This document shows positions 50,063-59,047 of a DNA stretch of 64,000 nucleotides, piece after piece. Position 1 is the stretch's first letter, and each line of letters starts with the position of its first letter. Position numbers and translations under genes: made by a program. The stretch lies in assembly GCA_028824415.1 (NCBI GenBank), contig JAPPDX010000048.1, positions 1 through 64,000 of the forward strand, written 5' to 3'. The notes beneath the pieces are model-generated. The model was not told where the DNA came from. It searched no databases and saw only the letters and a list, made by a program, of their open reading frames with translations. The stretch is from a bacterium (GTDB taxonomy: Bacteria > Actinomycetota > Acidimicrobiia > Acidimicrobiales > CATQHL01).

Positions 50063-53000
50063 TCAGTCGCGGGGCACAACCCCCGCACCGGCCGACTGCA
50101 GGGATCGGGCGGCACCGCGGCGCTCGGCGATCACCAGGCTGGCCCCGCCGGGTCGCATCGTCACGCCGTACAGGCTGTCGGCGATCTCCATGGTGGGTTT
50201 CTGGTGCGTCACCAGGATGAGTTGCGCACTCGAGCGGAATTCCTCCAGCAGCCGCAGGAAGCGGTGCAGGTTCAAGTCGTCGAGCGCGGCGTCCACCTCG
50301 TCGAGCACGTAGAACGGGGAGCCCTGGGAACGGAAGACCGCGAACAGGAACGCCAGCGCCGCCAGCGAGCGCTCGCCTCCCGACAGCAGGGCCAGGCGTC
50401 GCAGGCTCTTGCCCGCGGGCTGCGCCTCGATCTCCACGCCCGAGGCGAGCGGATCGTGCGGATCGGTGAGGGTCAGCCTGCCCGCGCCCCCGTCGAACAG
50501 CACGCCGAAGACCGTCTCGAAACTCTCGGCAACCTCGCGGTAGCAGCGGGAGAACGCCTCCAGGATCTCGCTGTCGACGCTCCGGACGAGCGTGGTGAGG
50601 TCGCGGCGGGCGCTGCGCACGTCCTCGATCTGGGCGGCCAGGTCGTCGTGGCGCTGGCGCAGGCTGTCGTGTTCCTGTACGGCCAGGGGGTTCACCGGGC
50701 CGATTCCGCGCAGCAGACCCTCGAGTTCCCGTATGCGTTCGGCGGCGCTGACCCCTTCGGGGAGGTCGGGCTGCGCCGCGCCCATGGCCTGGACCTCGTC
50801 GCAGTCATGGCGGCTGTGCAGGGTCTCGACGACCGACTCGATCCGCAGGCGGACCTCGTCCTCGGTGCGTTGCGCGCCCAGCAGCAACTCGCCGATCTCG
50901 GCGACCGAGGCCGCCAGCTCTGCTCGCCTCCGGCGATCCCCGTCGAGCCGCGCGGCGGTGACCCTGCCGGCCTCCGCCAGTTGGCGCTGCCGCGCCCGCA
51001 ACCGCTCCAGGCCCCGCCGGCACTCGCCGGCGCTGTGGGCCAGCCGCTCGGCCGACTCCGCCAGGACGGCGCTGCGCCGGGCGTCGACGCCGGCGGAGGC
51101 GACCGCCGCCTCGTGGCCTCCGAGGCGGGCCCGGATCTCGTCGCGGCGTTCGGCCAGCACCGCGCGGCGCGCCTCGATCTCGGACTCCCGGCGATCCAGT
51201 GACCTCCGCTCGGCGTCGAGGTCGCTGCGGCGCCGCTGCAACCCCGCCGCGGCCTCGTGGGCCACCGCCTCGGACGCCTCGACGGACCGCTGCAGCTCCG
51301 CCAGTCGGCCGGCCGCCTCGTCGGCCTGGCGGCGATGCGCCCGGGCCCGCTCGGTCAGCTCCTGCAGGCGTTCGGCGGCGCCGTCGGCATCGGAAGCCAC
51401 GGCTCCGGCGTGACGGGCGGCATCGGCGGCCCGCCGGCCGGCGTCGGCCAGACGCTGACCGGCCGTCCTGCACGTCTCGGCGGCAGCGGCGTGCACCGAC
51501 TCCGCCGAGGCGGCCACGGCGGATGCTTCACCGAGAATCCGATCGGCCTCCGCCAGCGAGACCTCGGCGCTCTCGAGCCGCTCCCGGGACTCAGCCAGCG
51601 CCTCGCCGGTGGCTCCCGAGCGGTGGACGCCCACCCGCCATCCGGTCGGTGAGAAGCAATCGCCCGCCGGGGTGACGACGGTTGCGCCGGGGTGCTCGGC
51701 AACGGCGTCGCAGGCCTCCTGCCAACTCGGCACCACGACGACCGCGCCGATGAGGCCGTCGAGGACCTCATCGGTGGCGGCCTGCTTGCCGTGCACGTGG
51801 GGGCGCAGCGGCCGGCCGGCCCGAGGCGGTCCGTCAGCGGCGCGGATCGGCAGCACCGCTCCGGCAGCCTTCGCCCGGACCAGCGCCTCCAGGGCCGGTC
51901 GGGCTGCCGCCGGGCCGTCCAGGACGGCCGCGGCGAGGGCATCTCCGGCTGCGGCCTCAAAGGCCGCCTCCCAGCCCTCCTCCACCGCCACCAGATCGCC
52001 GAGCGCACCCAGCACACCGGTACTGCCGGTCAGGACCTCCATGCCCGAACGCGCCCGCACGTCACCCATCGCCAGGTCCAGCGCCTCGACCCGGGCCCGC
52101 CACCGGCTTTGCTCGCCGTCGGCGGCGGCTCGCTCCTCCCGGGCGGCGCTCTCCGCCGCGGCGGCCTCCGCCCGGCGCTGCTCGGTCGCCTGCAGTGCTG
52201 CGGCGGCGGCCTCCTCCTCGGCGCGGCACGCGGCTAGTTCCTGCTCGGCGCGGCCGGAGGATTCCTCCGCGGCGGCGCGCCGCTCGGCCAGCCGGTCGGC
52301 GCGTCCGGCCAGTTCGGCCACCTCCGCCTCGGCCCGGTCGGCCACGTCACCGAGCGCCCCGAGGCGCCCCCGCAGCTGCGCCGCCGCGGCGCGGTCGCCG
52401 GCGGCCCCGGAGGCCTCGGTGCGGGCCGCGTGCGCCTGCGCGTCGGCCGCCAGCAGTGAGGCGGCGGCCTCGAGGCGATCCCGCTCGGCCGCCAGCTCCG
52501 TCCCGGATGTGTCCAACTCGCCCAGACTGACCTCGATGCGGGCGGACTCATCGGCGAGGGAGGCCAGCAGGTCGCCGGCCAGCGCGCCGTGGCGGCGCCG
52601 CTCGTAGTCCTGCTGGCGCCGGCCGATAGCCCGCTGGGCCTCCCCGAGGAGCTCCTCCAGCGCCGCGAGGCGCTCGCTGGCGGTGGCCAGCGCCACGTGG
52701 CCCGGGGCCGACAGGCGGGTCTCGGCCTCGGCGATGCGCCCGTCGAGGGCGGCCAGCTCCCGGGTGGTGGCGGCGCGGCGGTCCGCCAGGTCGCGCCGTT
52801 CGGTCGCCGCGAGGCGCCGGCGCTCCCGCAGTTCGGCGAGTTCGGCACCGAGGCGGTGGATCTGCAGGGCGGTCAACTCGGCGGCGAGTGCGCCGTGGCG
52901 GCGCGCCACCGAGGCCTGCCGCTCCAGGGGCCGCAGTGCCCGGCGGACCTCGTTCAGCTGGTCACCGAGGCGCGCCAGGTTCGCCTCGGTGTCCTCCAAC

Positions 53001-53539
53001 CGCCGCAGCGCCTTCTCCTTGCGCACCCGGTAGGCGGACACACCGGCGGCCTCCTCGAGGATGGCGCGGCGCTCGGCGGGCTTGGCCTGGAGCACCGCGT
53101 CGATGTGCCCCTGCGAGACGATCACGTGCCGATGCCGTCCCACACCCGCAGCCGAGAGCATCTCGGCGATGTCGATGAGCCGGGCCTGCGTGGCGTTGAT
53201 GGCGTAGGCGCTGTCGCCGCTGCGGAACAGCGTGCGGCTGATGGCTACCTCGTCGAGCTCCAGGGGCAGGCGGCGATCGGCGTTGTCGAAGGTGAGGGTG
53301 ACCTCCGCCCGTCCCAGCGCCGACCGGCCGGGGTTCCCCGCGAAGATCACGTCGTCCATCTGCTGGGAGCGCAGCGCCGTGGGCGACTGCGAGCCAAGGA
53401 CCCAGCTGATGGCGTCGACGATGTTGGACTTGCCGCTCCCGTTGGGGCCCACGATCACCGACAACCCGGGCGCGAAGTCGATCGTCGTGGTGTCGGCGAA
53501 CGACTTGAAACCCTTCAGCGTGAGGGCCTGCAGGTACAC
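50063..53539 (-). CDS. smc: chromosome segregation protein SMC
   Basis: The ATPase core of condensin, 1158 aa. Walker A is GPNGSGKSN (31-39). Two long coiled coils, rich in Ala, Arg and Glu, flank the hinge (about 480-640; MEVLTGSTGVLGALGDLVAVEEGWEAA). The C-terminal head has the ABC signature LSGGERSLAALAFLFAVF and Walker B FYVLDEVDAALDD. The GTG at 53539 has AGGTG upstream and lies 2 bp after the fpg-like stop. No scpA/scpB are nearby. It ends the long fakA-to-smc run. Confidence 0.97.
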   Translation of the reverse strand: MYLQALTLKGFKSFADTTTIDFAPGLSVIVGPNGSGKSNIVDAISWVLGSQSPTALRSQQMDDVIFAGNPGRSALGRAEVTLTFDNADRRLPLELDEVAISRTLFRSGDSAYAINATQARLIDIAEMLSAAGVGRHRHVIVSQGHIDAVLQAKPAERRAILEEAAGVSAYRVRKEKALRRLEDTEANLARLGDQLNEVRRALRPLERQASVARRHGALAAELTALQIHRLGAELAELRERRRLAATERRDLADRRAATTRELAALDGRIAEAETRLSAPGHVALATASERLAALEELLGEAQRAIGRRQQDYERRRHGALAGDLLASLADESARIEVSLGELDTSGTELAAERDRLEAAASLLAADAQAHAARTEASGAAGDRAAAAQLRGRLGALGDVADRAEAEVAELAGRADRLAERRAAAEESSGRAEQELAACRAEEEAAAAALQATEQRRAEAAAAESAAREERAAADGEQSRWRARVEALDLAMGDVRARSGMEVLTGSTGVLGALGDLVAVEEGWEAAFEAAAGDALAAAVLDGPAAARPALEALVRAKAAGAVLPIRAADGPPRAGRPLRPHVHGKQAATDEVLDGLIGAVVVVPSWQEACDAVAEHPGATVVTPAGDCFSPTGWRVGVHRSGATGEALAESRERLESAEVSLAEADRILGEASAVAASAESVHAAAAETCRTAGQRLADAGRRAADAARHAGAVASDADGAAERLQELTERARAHRRQADEAAGRLAELQRSVEASEAVAHEAAAGLQRRRSDLDAERRSLDRRESEIEARRAVLAERRDEIRARLGGHEAAVASAGVDARRSAVLAESAERLAHSAGECRRGLERLRARQRQLAEAGRVTAARLDGDRRRRAELAASVAEIGELLLGAQRTEDEVRLRIESVVETLHSRHDCDEVQAMGAAQPDLPEGVSAAERIRELEGLLRGIGPVNPLAVQEHDSLRQRHDDLAAQIEDVRSARRDLTTLVRSVDSEILEAFSRCYREVAESFETVFGVLFDGGAGRLTLTDPHDPLASGVEIEAQPAGKSLRRLALLSGGERSLAALAFLFAVFRSQGSPFYVLDEVDAALDDLNLHRFLRLLEEFRSSAQLILVTHQKPTMEIADSLYGVTMRPGGASLVIAERRGAARSLQSAGAGVVPRD

Positions 53540-53541
53540 CG

Positions 53542-54369
53542 CTACACCTGTGACTGCTCGCAGTAGTAGGTCCAGCGCCCCCGGTACTTGACCCGCACGA
53601 TCGGCCGGCGCGAGCGCGGGCTCAACCGGCCGTGCCTGCGGTAGACGTTGTGATGATTCTGGTACGCGCCGGGCTCCCCCGACGGCGACAGGAAGTGATT
53701 GTCCTCCAGCGTGGAGCCCCGGTACTTCACGGCGTCGTGCAGCACCTCGACGATGGCGCGCCACAGCCGGCGGATCTCCTGGCGTCCCAGCGAATCGGTC
53801 ATCCGGTCGTGGCGCAGCCCGGCGTTGAAGAGGATCTCGTCCGCGTACATGTCGCCGACGCCGACGATCGCCCCGGAATTGGTCAGGAAGGCCTTCAGGT
53901 AGATCGGGCGGGGCGGCGCCGCCAGCAGGCTGGAGAAGTCGGTCCAGGAGAGCGAGGTGGTGAGCGGGTCGATGCCCACCGGCTGCTGCTCCAGCACCTG
54001 ATCGGGGCTCAGCAGGCGCATCCGGGCCCCCTCCTTGAAGTCCAGCAGGCGCAACCCGCCGTACTGCGTGAACGTGATGAGCAGGCGCGTGGAGGGATCC
54101 ACCTTGTCCCTGTTGGGCTGGCGGCGCAGATGGCCGCCGGCGCCGAGGGTGACGCCCATGATCTCCTCGTTGTCGAAGGTGATCAGGAGCTGCATGCCCT
54201 GGCGGGTGATCTCGCCGGTGATCTTCGCCCGGTCCAGCCGCTCGTTCAGTTCCTCGGCGCTGTGCGGGGTGACGCTCTCGGACAGCACCGCGACCGTCTT
54301 CACCCGCCTGTCCAGGATCTCGCGCTCCAACTCACGTCGCACGACCTCTACTTCAGGTGACTCGATCAT
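53542..54369 (-). CDS. Fpg/Nei family protein without catalytic proline and with a degenerate zinc finger
   Basis: A DNA-glycosylase fold of 275 aa at the position where actinobacteria usually carry mutM between rnc and smc. It starts MIESPEVE instead of MPELPEVE. The Schiff-base-forming Pro2 is Ile, while the Glu3 equivalent is kept. In the C-terminal finger the usual four Cys read Ser, Ser, Cys270, Ser273 (LSPRSRRP, YYCEQSQV), so zinc cannot be bound normally. The H2TH region (LTNSGAIVGVGDMYADEILFNAGL) is well preserved, so DNA binding is likely but classical glycosylase/lyase activity is not. ATG with GAAGGA 5 nt upstream; overlaps rnc by 17 bp. A non-catalytic damage-recognition role is an inference. 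Confidence 0.85.
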   Translation of the reverse strand: MIESPEVEVVRRELEREILDRRVKTVAVLSESVTPHSAEELNERLDRAKITGEITRQGMQLLITFDNEEIMGVTLGAGGHLRRQPNRDKVDPSTRLLITFTQYGGLRLLDFKEGARMRLLSPDQVLEQQPVGIDPLTTSLSWTDFSSLLAAPPRPIYLKAFLTNSGAIVGVGDMYADEILFNAGLRHDRMTDSLGRQEIRRLWRAIVEVLHDAVKYRGSTLEDNHFLSPSGEPGAYQNHHNVYRRHGRLSPRSRRPIVRVKYRGRWTYYCEQSQV

Positions 54370-55165
54370 GGTGTCCTTCAGAATCGTCTCCGGCCACCGC
54401 AGGGCCACCTGACATCTTCGCATCCGCGCCGGCGGCGTCCGGGGATGGCGGCTCGGGCGCCGGGGGCGCCCGGTAGAGGGCCAGCGCTGCCCGGGCGGCC
54501 GCCTGCTCGGCCTGCTTCTTGGTGCGTCCCTCGCCGGCGCCGTACTCGACGCCGGCGATCAGCACGACGGCCCGCCAGAGGAGGTCGTGGTCGGGTCCGG
54601 TGTGGCTCAACCGGTAGCTCGGCGACGCCCCCTCGACGTGCGCGGCCTGTTCCTGCAGGACGGTCTTGTGGTCGTCCCGTCCCGGATCCCGCGCCGTGTC
54701 GGCAATGCGCTCGGCGAGCAGGGAGAGCACCAGCCGGCGGGCCGGCTCCCAGCCGCCGTCCAGGTACACGGCGCCGATCAGGGCCTCGGCCGCGTCCGCC
54801 AGGATGGAACGCTTGTGTCGACCGCCCGCCGCCTCCTCCCCCCGACCCATCAGCAGTGCCTCGCCGAGCCGCAGCTCGCCGGCCACCTCCGCCAGGCAGT
54901 CGGACGACACCACCGAGGCCCGAACCTTGGCGAGTTGCCCCACAGTCAGGTCGGGATAGGTGGTGTAGAGATGTTCGGAGACGACGGTGTCCAGTACGGC
55001 GTCGCCCAACAACTCGAGACGCTCGTTGGAGTCGGGTCTGGCCCCGCCGATCGGCCGCTGCTCGGCCACCCACGAGCGGTGACGCAGCGCCAGTTCCCTC
55101 AGCGCCTCGTCAGCGAACCGGTAGCCGGTTCGCTCCGTCAGGTTGTCGAGGTCGTCGGTGGCCAC
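54353..55165 (-). CDS. rnc: ribonuclease III
   Basis: Double-strand-specific endoribonuclease that processes rRNA precursors, 270 aa. The catalytic motif is NERLELLGDAVLDTVV. A second acidic cluster (ILADAAEALIGAVYLDGG) completes the metal site. The dsRNA-binding domain is present (DHKTVLQEQ to GRTKKQAEQAAARAALAL). A Pro/Ala/Asp tail extends to residue 270. It follows acpP directly (the stop and start are adjacent) and overlaps the fpg-like gene. Confidence 0.97.
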   Translation of the reverse strand: MATDDLDNLTERTGYRFADEALRELALRHRSWVAEQRPIGGARPDSNERLELLGDAVLDTVVSEHLYTTYPDLTVGQLAKVRASVVSSDCLAEVAGELRLGEALLMGRGEEAAGGRHKRSILADAAEALIGAVYLDGGWEPARRLVLSLLAERIADTARDPGRDDHKTVLQEQAAHVEGASPSYRLSHTGPDHDLLWRAVVLIAGVEYGAGEGRTKKQAEQAAARAALALYRAPPAPEPPSPDAAGADAKMSGGPAVAGDDSEGHHDRVT

Positions 55166-55456
55166 TCAGCCGAGGCGAGCCTCGACGTAGTCGACCGCGT
55201 CGCGGACGGTCCGCAGGTCCTGCAGGTCCTCGTCGTCGATGCGGAATCCCACGGTGCGCTCGCCGAACTCCTCCTCGAGCGCCTCGACCAGTTCGATCAG
55301 CGCCAGCGAGTCGGCCTCGAGGTCGTCGAGGAAGGAGTCGCCCTCGGAGATGTCGGCGGGTTCGATCTCGAGGATGTCGGCCAGCCGACCCTTGATCTGC
55401 TCCAGGATCTCCGACCGCGGCATCGGACTCTGCGAAACGTGGGTCTCGGCCGGCAC
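55166..55456 (-). CDS. acpP: acyl carrier protein
   Basis: Carrier of growing fatty-acyl chains, 96 aa as listed. The phosphopantetheine attachment motif is LEADSLALIELVEALEEEF with Ser in DSL. The sequence is strongly acidic, as expected. The ATG at 55456 is listed; the ATG at 55423 (MPRSEILEQ) gives a length closer to the family norm and may be the true start. plsX lies upstream in the same orientation, linking acyl transfer to phospholipid synthesis. Confidence 0.93.
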   Translation of the reverse strand: MPAETHVSQSPMPRSEILEQIKGRLADILEIEPADISEGDSFLDDLEADSLALIELVEALEEEFGERTVGFRIDDEDLQDLRTVRDAVDYVEARLG

Positions 55457-55514
55457 GGCTCCTGCCTCCTCTCGACACCGGGCGCGCCGGGCGGCACGCC
55501 GCGGAAGTTGGATC

Positions 55515-56504
55515 CTACCCGGTGACCGCGCGGGCGATCTGCGACACGATCCCAGCCGCCGCCAACCCGTGCGCCACCCCGATGGCGCTGGCGATGGCCT
55601 TGGGGCTCGAGGACCCGTGTGAGATCGTGCACACGCCCCGAACTCCCAGCAGCACCGCGCCGCCGGTGTTGTCGGGGTCGAACGTCTCGTAGAGGCCCAA
55701 CAGCGCGGGGAAGAAAAGGTCGGCCCCCGCCCGGGCCTCGGGGGAGCTGTCGGCCAGGCGGATGATCTCCTCCGCGATGACGCTCGCCACGCCCTCGGCG
55801 GTCTTCAGCATCACGTTGCCGGTGAAGCCGTCGGTGACGATCACGTCCGCGCAGTCCAGCAGCAGGTCGCGCCCCTCCACGTTGCCCACGAAGCGGGCAC
55901 CGGCGCGTTCCTGCCAGGCCTCGTCGTCCAGGAGTGCGAAGACATCCTTGACGAGGGCGGAGCCCTTGCCGGCCTCCTCGCCGATGGACAGCAACCCCAC
56001 CCGCGGCTCGGCGACGCCGAATCCGGCTCGGCTGTACACGGCGCCCATGCGGGCGAACTGCACCAGCCAGGCGGCCGTGCAGTCCGAGTTGGCCCCGACG
56101 TCCAGCACCACCGTGGGGGTCGCCCGTCCGGGCACCGGGAAGGGGCAGGCCACCGCCGGGCGCACCACGCCCTTGATCCGCCCGCATCGCAGCAGCGCGC
56201 TGGCCATGGCGGCGCCGGTGTTCCCGGCGGAGACCATGGCACAGGCCCGGCCGTCACGCACGGCCTCGGCCGCCCGCACCACCGAGGAGTCCTTCAGGCG
56301 CCGGACGCTGGCGCCGGGGTCGGCCTCCATGCCGACGACCTGCCGTGCCGGAATCACCTCCAGGCCGCTGGCGTCGAGCTGCTCGGGCGGGCCCACCAGC
56401 ACCACGCCGTGTCCCCCCTCCGCCGCCATGCGGGCACCCTCGACGATCGCTTCGGGGGCGTTGTCGCCCCCCATGGCGTCGACGGCGACCGGCAGCGCGC
56501 TCAC
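55515..56504 (-). CDS. plsX: phosphate acyltransferase PlsX
   Basis: Converts acyl-ACP to acyl-phosphate for phosphatidic acid synthesis; peripheral membrane protein of 329 aa. The family start VAVDAMGGDNAPEAIVEGA is clear. SAGNTGAAMASALL, LDVGANSDCTAAWLVQFARMG and VTDGFTGNVMLKTAEG are diagnostic. It lies in the rpmF-plsX-acpP-rnc order that is widespread in bacteria. Confidence 0.97.
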   Translation of the reverse strand: MSALPVAVDAMGGDNAPEAIVEGARMAAEGGHGVVLVGPPEQLDASGLEVIPARQVVGMEADPGASVRRLKDSSVVRAAEAVRDGRACAMVSAGNTGAAMASALLRCGRIKGVVRPAVACPFPVPGRATPTVVLDVGANSDCTAAWLVQFARMGAVYSRAGFGVAEPRVGLLSIGEEAGKGSALVKDVFALLDDEAWQERAGARFVGNVEGRDLLLDCADVIVTDGFTGNVMLKTAEGVASVIAEEIIRLADSSPEARAGADLFFPALLGLYETFDPDNTGGAVLLGVRGVCTISHGSSSPKAIASAIGVAHGLAAAGIVSQIARAVTG

Positions 56505-56573
56505 GGTGACCGCAGGGACCGACGGTTGCTCGAGGTGTCGGCGGCAGGTCGGCTCACCGGCCGGCAGACCACC

Positions 56574-56753
56574 TCAGTCGAATTCGAGTGCCTGGCGGCC
56601 GCCGTACCAGCCGCACTGCGCGCAGACACGGTGCGGCAGTTTGGCGGCCCCGCAGCGGGGGCACACCGAGCGGGACGGTGCGTCCAGCCGCCATGCGGCG
56701 GCCTGGCGGCTGCGGGAGCGAGCCTTGGAGGTCTTCTTCTTGGGAACGGCCAC
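56574..56753 (-). CDS. rpmF: 50S ribosomal protein L32
   Basis: A 59-aa zinc-ribbon ribosomal protein. It begins AVPKKKTSKARSRSRQAAAW, the family signature. The Cys pairs CPRCG and CAQCG are intact, so this is the zinc-binding (C+) form. The start is GTG at 56753. It lies between yceD and plsX, its usual position. Confidence 0.96.
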   Translation of the reverse strand: MAVPKKKTSKARSRSRQAAAWRLDAPSRSVCPRCGAAKLPHRVCAQCGWYGGRQALEFD

Positions 56754-56810
56754 ACAGTGACGGTAGCGGCCGCACCTGCTGGTTCCTCCAGGCTGGAGGC
56801 AGGGTTGGAG

Positions 56811-57329
56811 TCAGGGCTGGAAGTCGTCCAGCGCCGCCCAGCGCGGATCGCGGCGCTCCCCGAGATCCGCGGGATCCTCGACAGGCGGCGCCCCGTAGTA
56901 CGAGCCTCCCGCCGGTCCGCCGCAGGACTCGCCGCAGAGCGGGGCCAGCGGCAGCGTCAACAGCACCACCTCGCGCAGCATCGGCGCCAGATCCACGACC
57001 TCGCCGTCGAGGGGGAACGTCTCCCCCTCGGCGGGCACCGGCTCGAACACCTCGGTCACCGCCGGCGCCACGGGGACGTTCACGGGGCCCAGGCAGCGCC
57101 GACACTCGAGCTCCCAGCAGGCGCGCACCTCCCCCGAGCAGATGATGCGCCCCGCCTGCGCCTCCAGGGTGAGTTGCAGCTCGACGGCGTCGCCGGCGAT
57201 GGCTCCGCCGCCGACCGCCAACTCCTCGAGCACCCGCGGGCCTTCGAGTTCCCGCCGCCGGCCGGGGGCGGCCAGCAGGTCGGCGACCTGGACCAGAACC
57301 GGGCGCGCCCCCGCGCGGGGCTCGCTCAC
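56811..57329 (-). CDS. yceD: DUF177 family protein (YceD)
   Basis: A 172-aa protein of the YceD/DUF177 family, nearly always encoded just before rpmF and linked to 23S rRNA or L32 maturation. The Cys pair CWELECRRCLGPVNVP and the second pair CGESCGG form the conserved metal-type site. The acidic middle region is typical. Its start overlaps the stop of the coiled-coil gene by 4 bp (ATGA). Confidence 0.9.
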   Translation of the reverse strand: MSEPRAGARPVLVQVADLLAAPGRRRELEGPRVLEELAVGGGAIAGDAVELQLTLEAQAGRIICSGEVRACWELECRRCLGPVNVPVAPAVTEVFEPVPAEGETFPLDGEVVDLAPMLREVVLLTLPLAPLCGESCGGPAGGSYYGAPPVEDPADLGERRDPRWAALDDFQP

Positions 57330-57964
57330 TCCTCGTCTTGGTTGAAGAAGAGCGGGTCGGCCTCCTCGACCGGCTCCTCGCTCGGCGGGGCCGGCGGCAT
57401 CGAGCCCTGCAGCTTCCTGCGCCCGTCCCGAACATTGCCGAGGGCGCGCTCCAGGGCCTCCTCGAAGCGGGCCAAATGCTCGTCGCAGTAGTCCTCGAGT
57501 TCGAGCCGCTGCCGGCGAGCCTGCTCCTCGGCCGCCTCCAGGATGCGGCGGGCCCGCGCCTCGGCCTGCTTGACGACCTCGGCGCGCTGCACCATGCGCG
57601 CCGCCTCGGCCTTCACGTCGTCGATGATCTCCTCGGCGTCCCGGCGAGCCTTGGACAGATAGTCGTTGCGTTCCTTGATGAGCCAGCGGGCACTGCGCAG
57701 CGCCACCGGCAACCGGGCCCGGGCGATGCGGATCAACTCCAGGACGTGGTCACGATCCAGCCGCACCTGTGCGGTCAGGCTCGAGCCGCGCGCCCCACTG
57801 ACGTACTGCTCGAGATCGGCGAGCGCCGCTTCCACGTCCTCGACGACCTCGCTGCCGCCTCCCGAGAGGGCGTCGAAGGGGTTGGGTTCCTCGAGCGACG
57901 ATCCGGGCAACGGCTCGCGCGGGTCTTCGTCACCGGTCGCCAGCGGATCGTCGTAGGAGCTCAC
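57326..57964 (-). CDS. coiled-coil protein, DivIVA/Rv2927c-like
   Basis: A 212-aa protein with an acidic, disordered N-terminus (1-45) and an uninterrupted coiled coil (about 95-190; RDAEEIIDDVKAEAARMVQ and RRILEAAEEQARRQRLEL), ending in an acidic tail. The sequence and its place between coaD and yceD match Mycobacterium tuberculosis Rv2927c, a DivIVA-like protein of unclear role. It overlaps both neighbours by 4 bp. A scaffold at the growth or division site is a reasonable guess only. Confidence 0.75.
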   Translation of the reverse strand: MSSYDDPLATGDEDPREPLPGSSLEEPNPFDALSGGGSEVVEDVEAALADLEQYVSGARGSSLTAQVRLDRDHVLELIRIARARLPVALRSARWLIKERNDYLSKARRDAEEIIDDVKAEAARMVQRAEVVKQAEARARRILEAAEEQARRQRLELEDYCDEHLARFEEALERALGNVRDGRRKLQGSMPPAPPSEEPVEEADPLFFNQDEE

Positions 57965-58443
57965 GAGTTCGACCGGCGTTCCTTCAGGCGCTCCGCCACG
58001 GCGGCGGGCACCATCGAGTCCACGTTGCCGCCGAAGCCGGCGATCTCGCGGATGTACTTCGAGGCGATGAACGAACTGGCCGACGTGGACGGCAGGAACA
58101 CGGTGCGCACACCGGCCACCTCCCGGTTCGTCTGGGCCATCTGCAACTCGTTCTCGAAGTCGGACACGGCTCGCAGGCCCTTCACGATGAAGTCGGCGTT
58201 CTCGCGCAGCGCCAGCGAGACGACCAGCTCACCGAACATGGTGGTCCGGACGTTGGAGAGGTGGGCGAACGTCTCCTTGAGCATGGCCTCGCGCTCGTCC
58301 ATGTCGAAGAAGGTCCCACCCTTCTGCGGGTTGATCATCGCCGCCACGATCACCTCGTCGAACAGTTCGGCGGCCATCTCGACGATCTCCACATGGCCGT
58401 TGTGCACGGGATCGAAGGAACCGGGGTAGAGCACGCGGACCAC
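57961..58443 (-). CDS. coaD: phosphopantetheine adenylyltransferase
   Basis: Fourth step of coenzyme A synthesis, 160 aa. The nucleotidyltransferase motif is YPGSFDPVHNGH (HxGH). The second motif is FIASKYIREIAGFGGNVDSMVP, with the ISSTxxR-like nucleotide loop (STSASSFIASKYIRE). The GTG at 58443 is listed; the GTG at 58434 is an alternative. It follows rsmD by one base, the classic rsmD-coaD pair. Confidence 0.96.
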   Translation of the reverse strand: MVRVLYPGSFDPVHNGHVEIVEMAAELFDEVIVAAMINPQKGGTFFDMDEREAMLKETFAHLSNVRTTMFGELVVSLALRENADFIVKGLRAVSDFENELQMAQTNREVAGVRTVFLPSTSASSFIASKYIREIAGFGGNVDSMVPAAVAERLKERRSNS

Positions 58444-58444
58444 C

Positions 58445-59017
58445 TCAGTTGCTCCTCGGTGCTCCTGCGGGGGCCTCGGCGTCACCTGCGACTCGACGTC
58501 TCGCCATCTGCACAACGGTACTCCCCCGACGGCGCTCGGAGATGACTATCCAGTCCGGGTGGGCGGGCACGGCACGGCCCGATTCGGCGACCAGAATCCC
58601 GGCGTCCAGCCGTCCCAGCAGCCGCTCCCAGCCATGATCGGGAAAGTCGTACGGCGGGTCGCAGAACGCCACGTCGAAGGACTCCTCGGCCGAGCCCAAC
58701 CAGCCGAGCACGTCGCCGTTCACGACACGGCAGCGGTCACCGAAGTCCAAGTCCGCGATGTTCCCCCGCAGGACCGCGGCCGTGGCACGGTGTCGCTCCA
58801 CGAACGTGGCGTGCGCGGCACCCCGCGACAGGGCCTCCAGACCGAGGGCGCCGCTGCCGGCGAAAGCGTCGAGCACCACCGCACCCGCCAGGTCACCGAG
58901 GCTGCCGAGCGCGGCGAAGATCGACTCGCGCACGCGGTCGGTGGTGGGGCGCACCCGGTCGCCGCGAGGGACCTTCAGGCGTCGCCCCCGGGCCTCGCCG
59001 GCGATGATGCGGGTCAT
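58445..59017 (-). CDS. rsmD: 16S rRNA (guanine-966-N2)-methyltransferase
   Basis: SAM-dependent rRNA methylase, 190 aa. The N-terminal RIIAGEARGRRLKVPRGDRVRPTTDRVRESIF is the family hallmark. The SAM motif is VLDAFAGSGALGLEALSRGA, and the catalytic DPPY is in FDVAFCDPPYDFP. The C-terminus adds a short basic tail. Coupled with coaD. Confidence 0.95.
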   Translation of the reverse strand: MTRIIAGEARGRRLKVPRGDRVRPTTDRVRESIFAALGSLGDLAGAVVLDAFAGSGALGLEALSRGAAHATFVERHRATAAVLRGNIADLDFGDRCRVVNGDVLGWLGSAEESFDVAFCDPPYDFPDHGWERLLGRLDAGILVAESGRAVPAHPDWIVISERRRGSTVVQMARRRVAGDAEAPAGAPRSN

Positions 59018-59047
59018 CGGCCGGTGCCCGTCACGAGAGTCGGCCGA

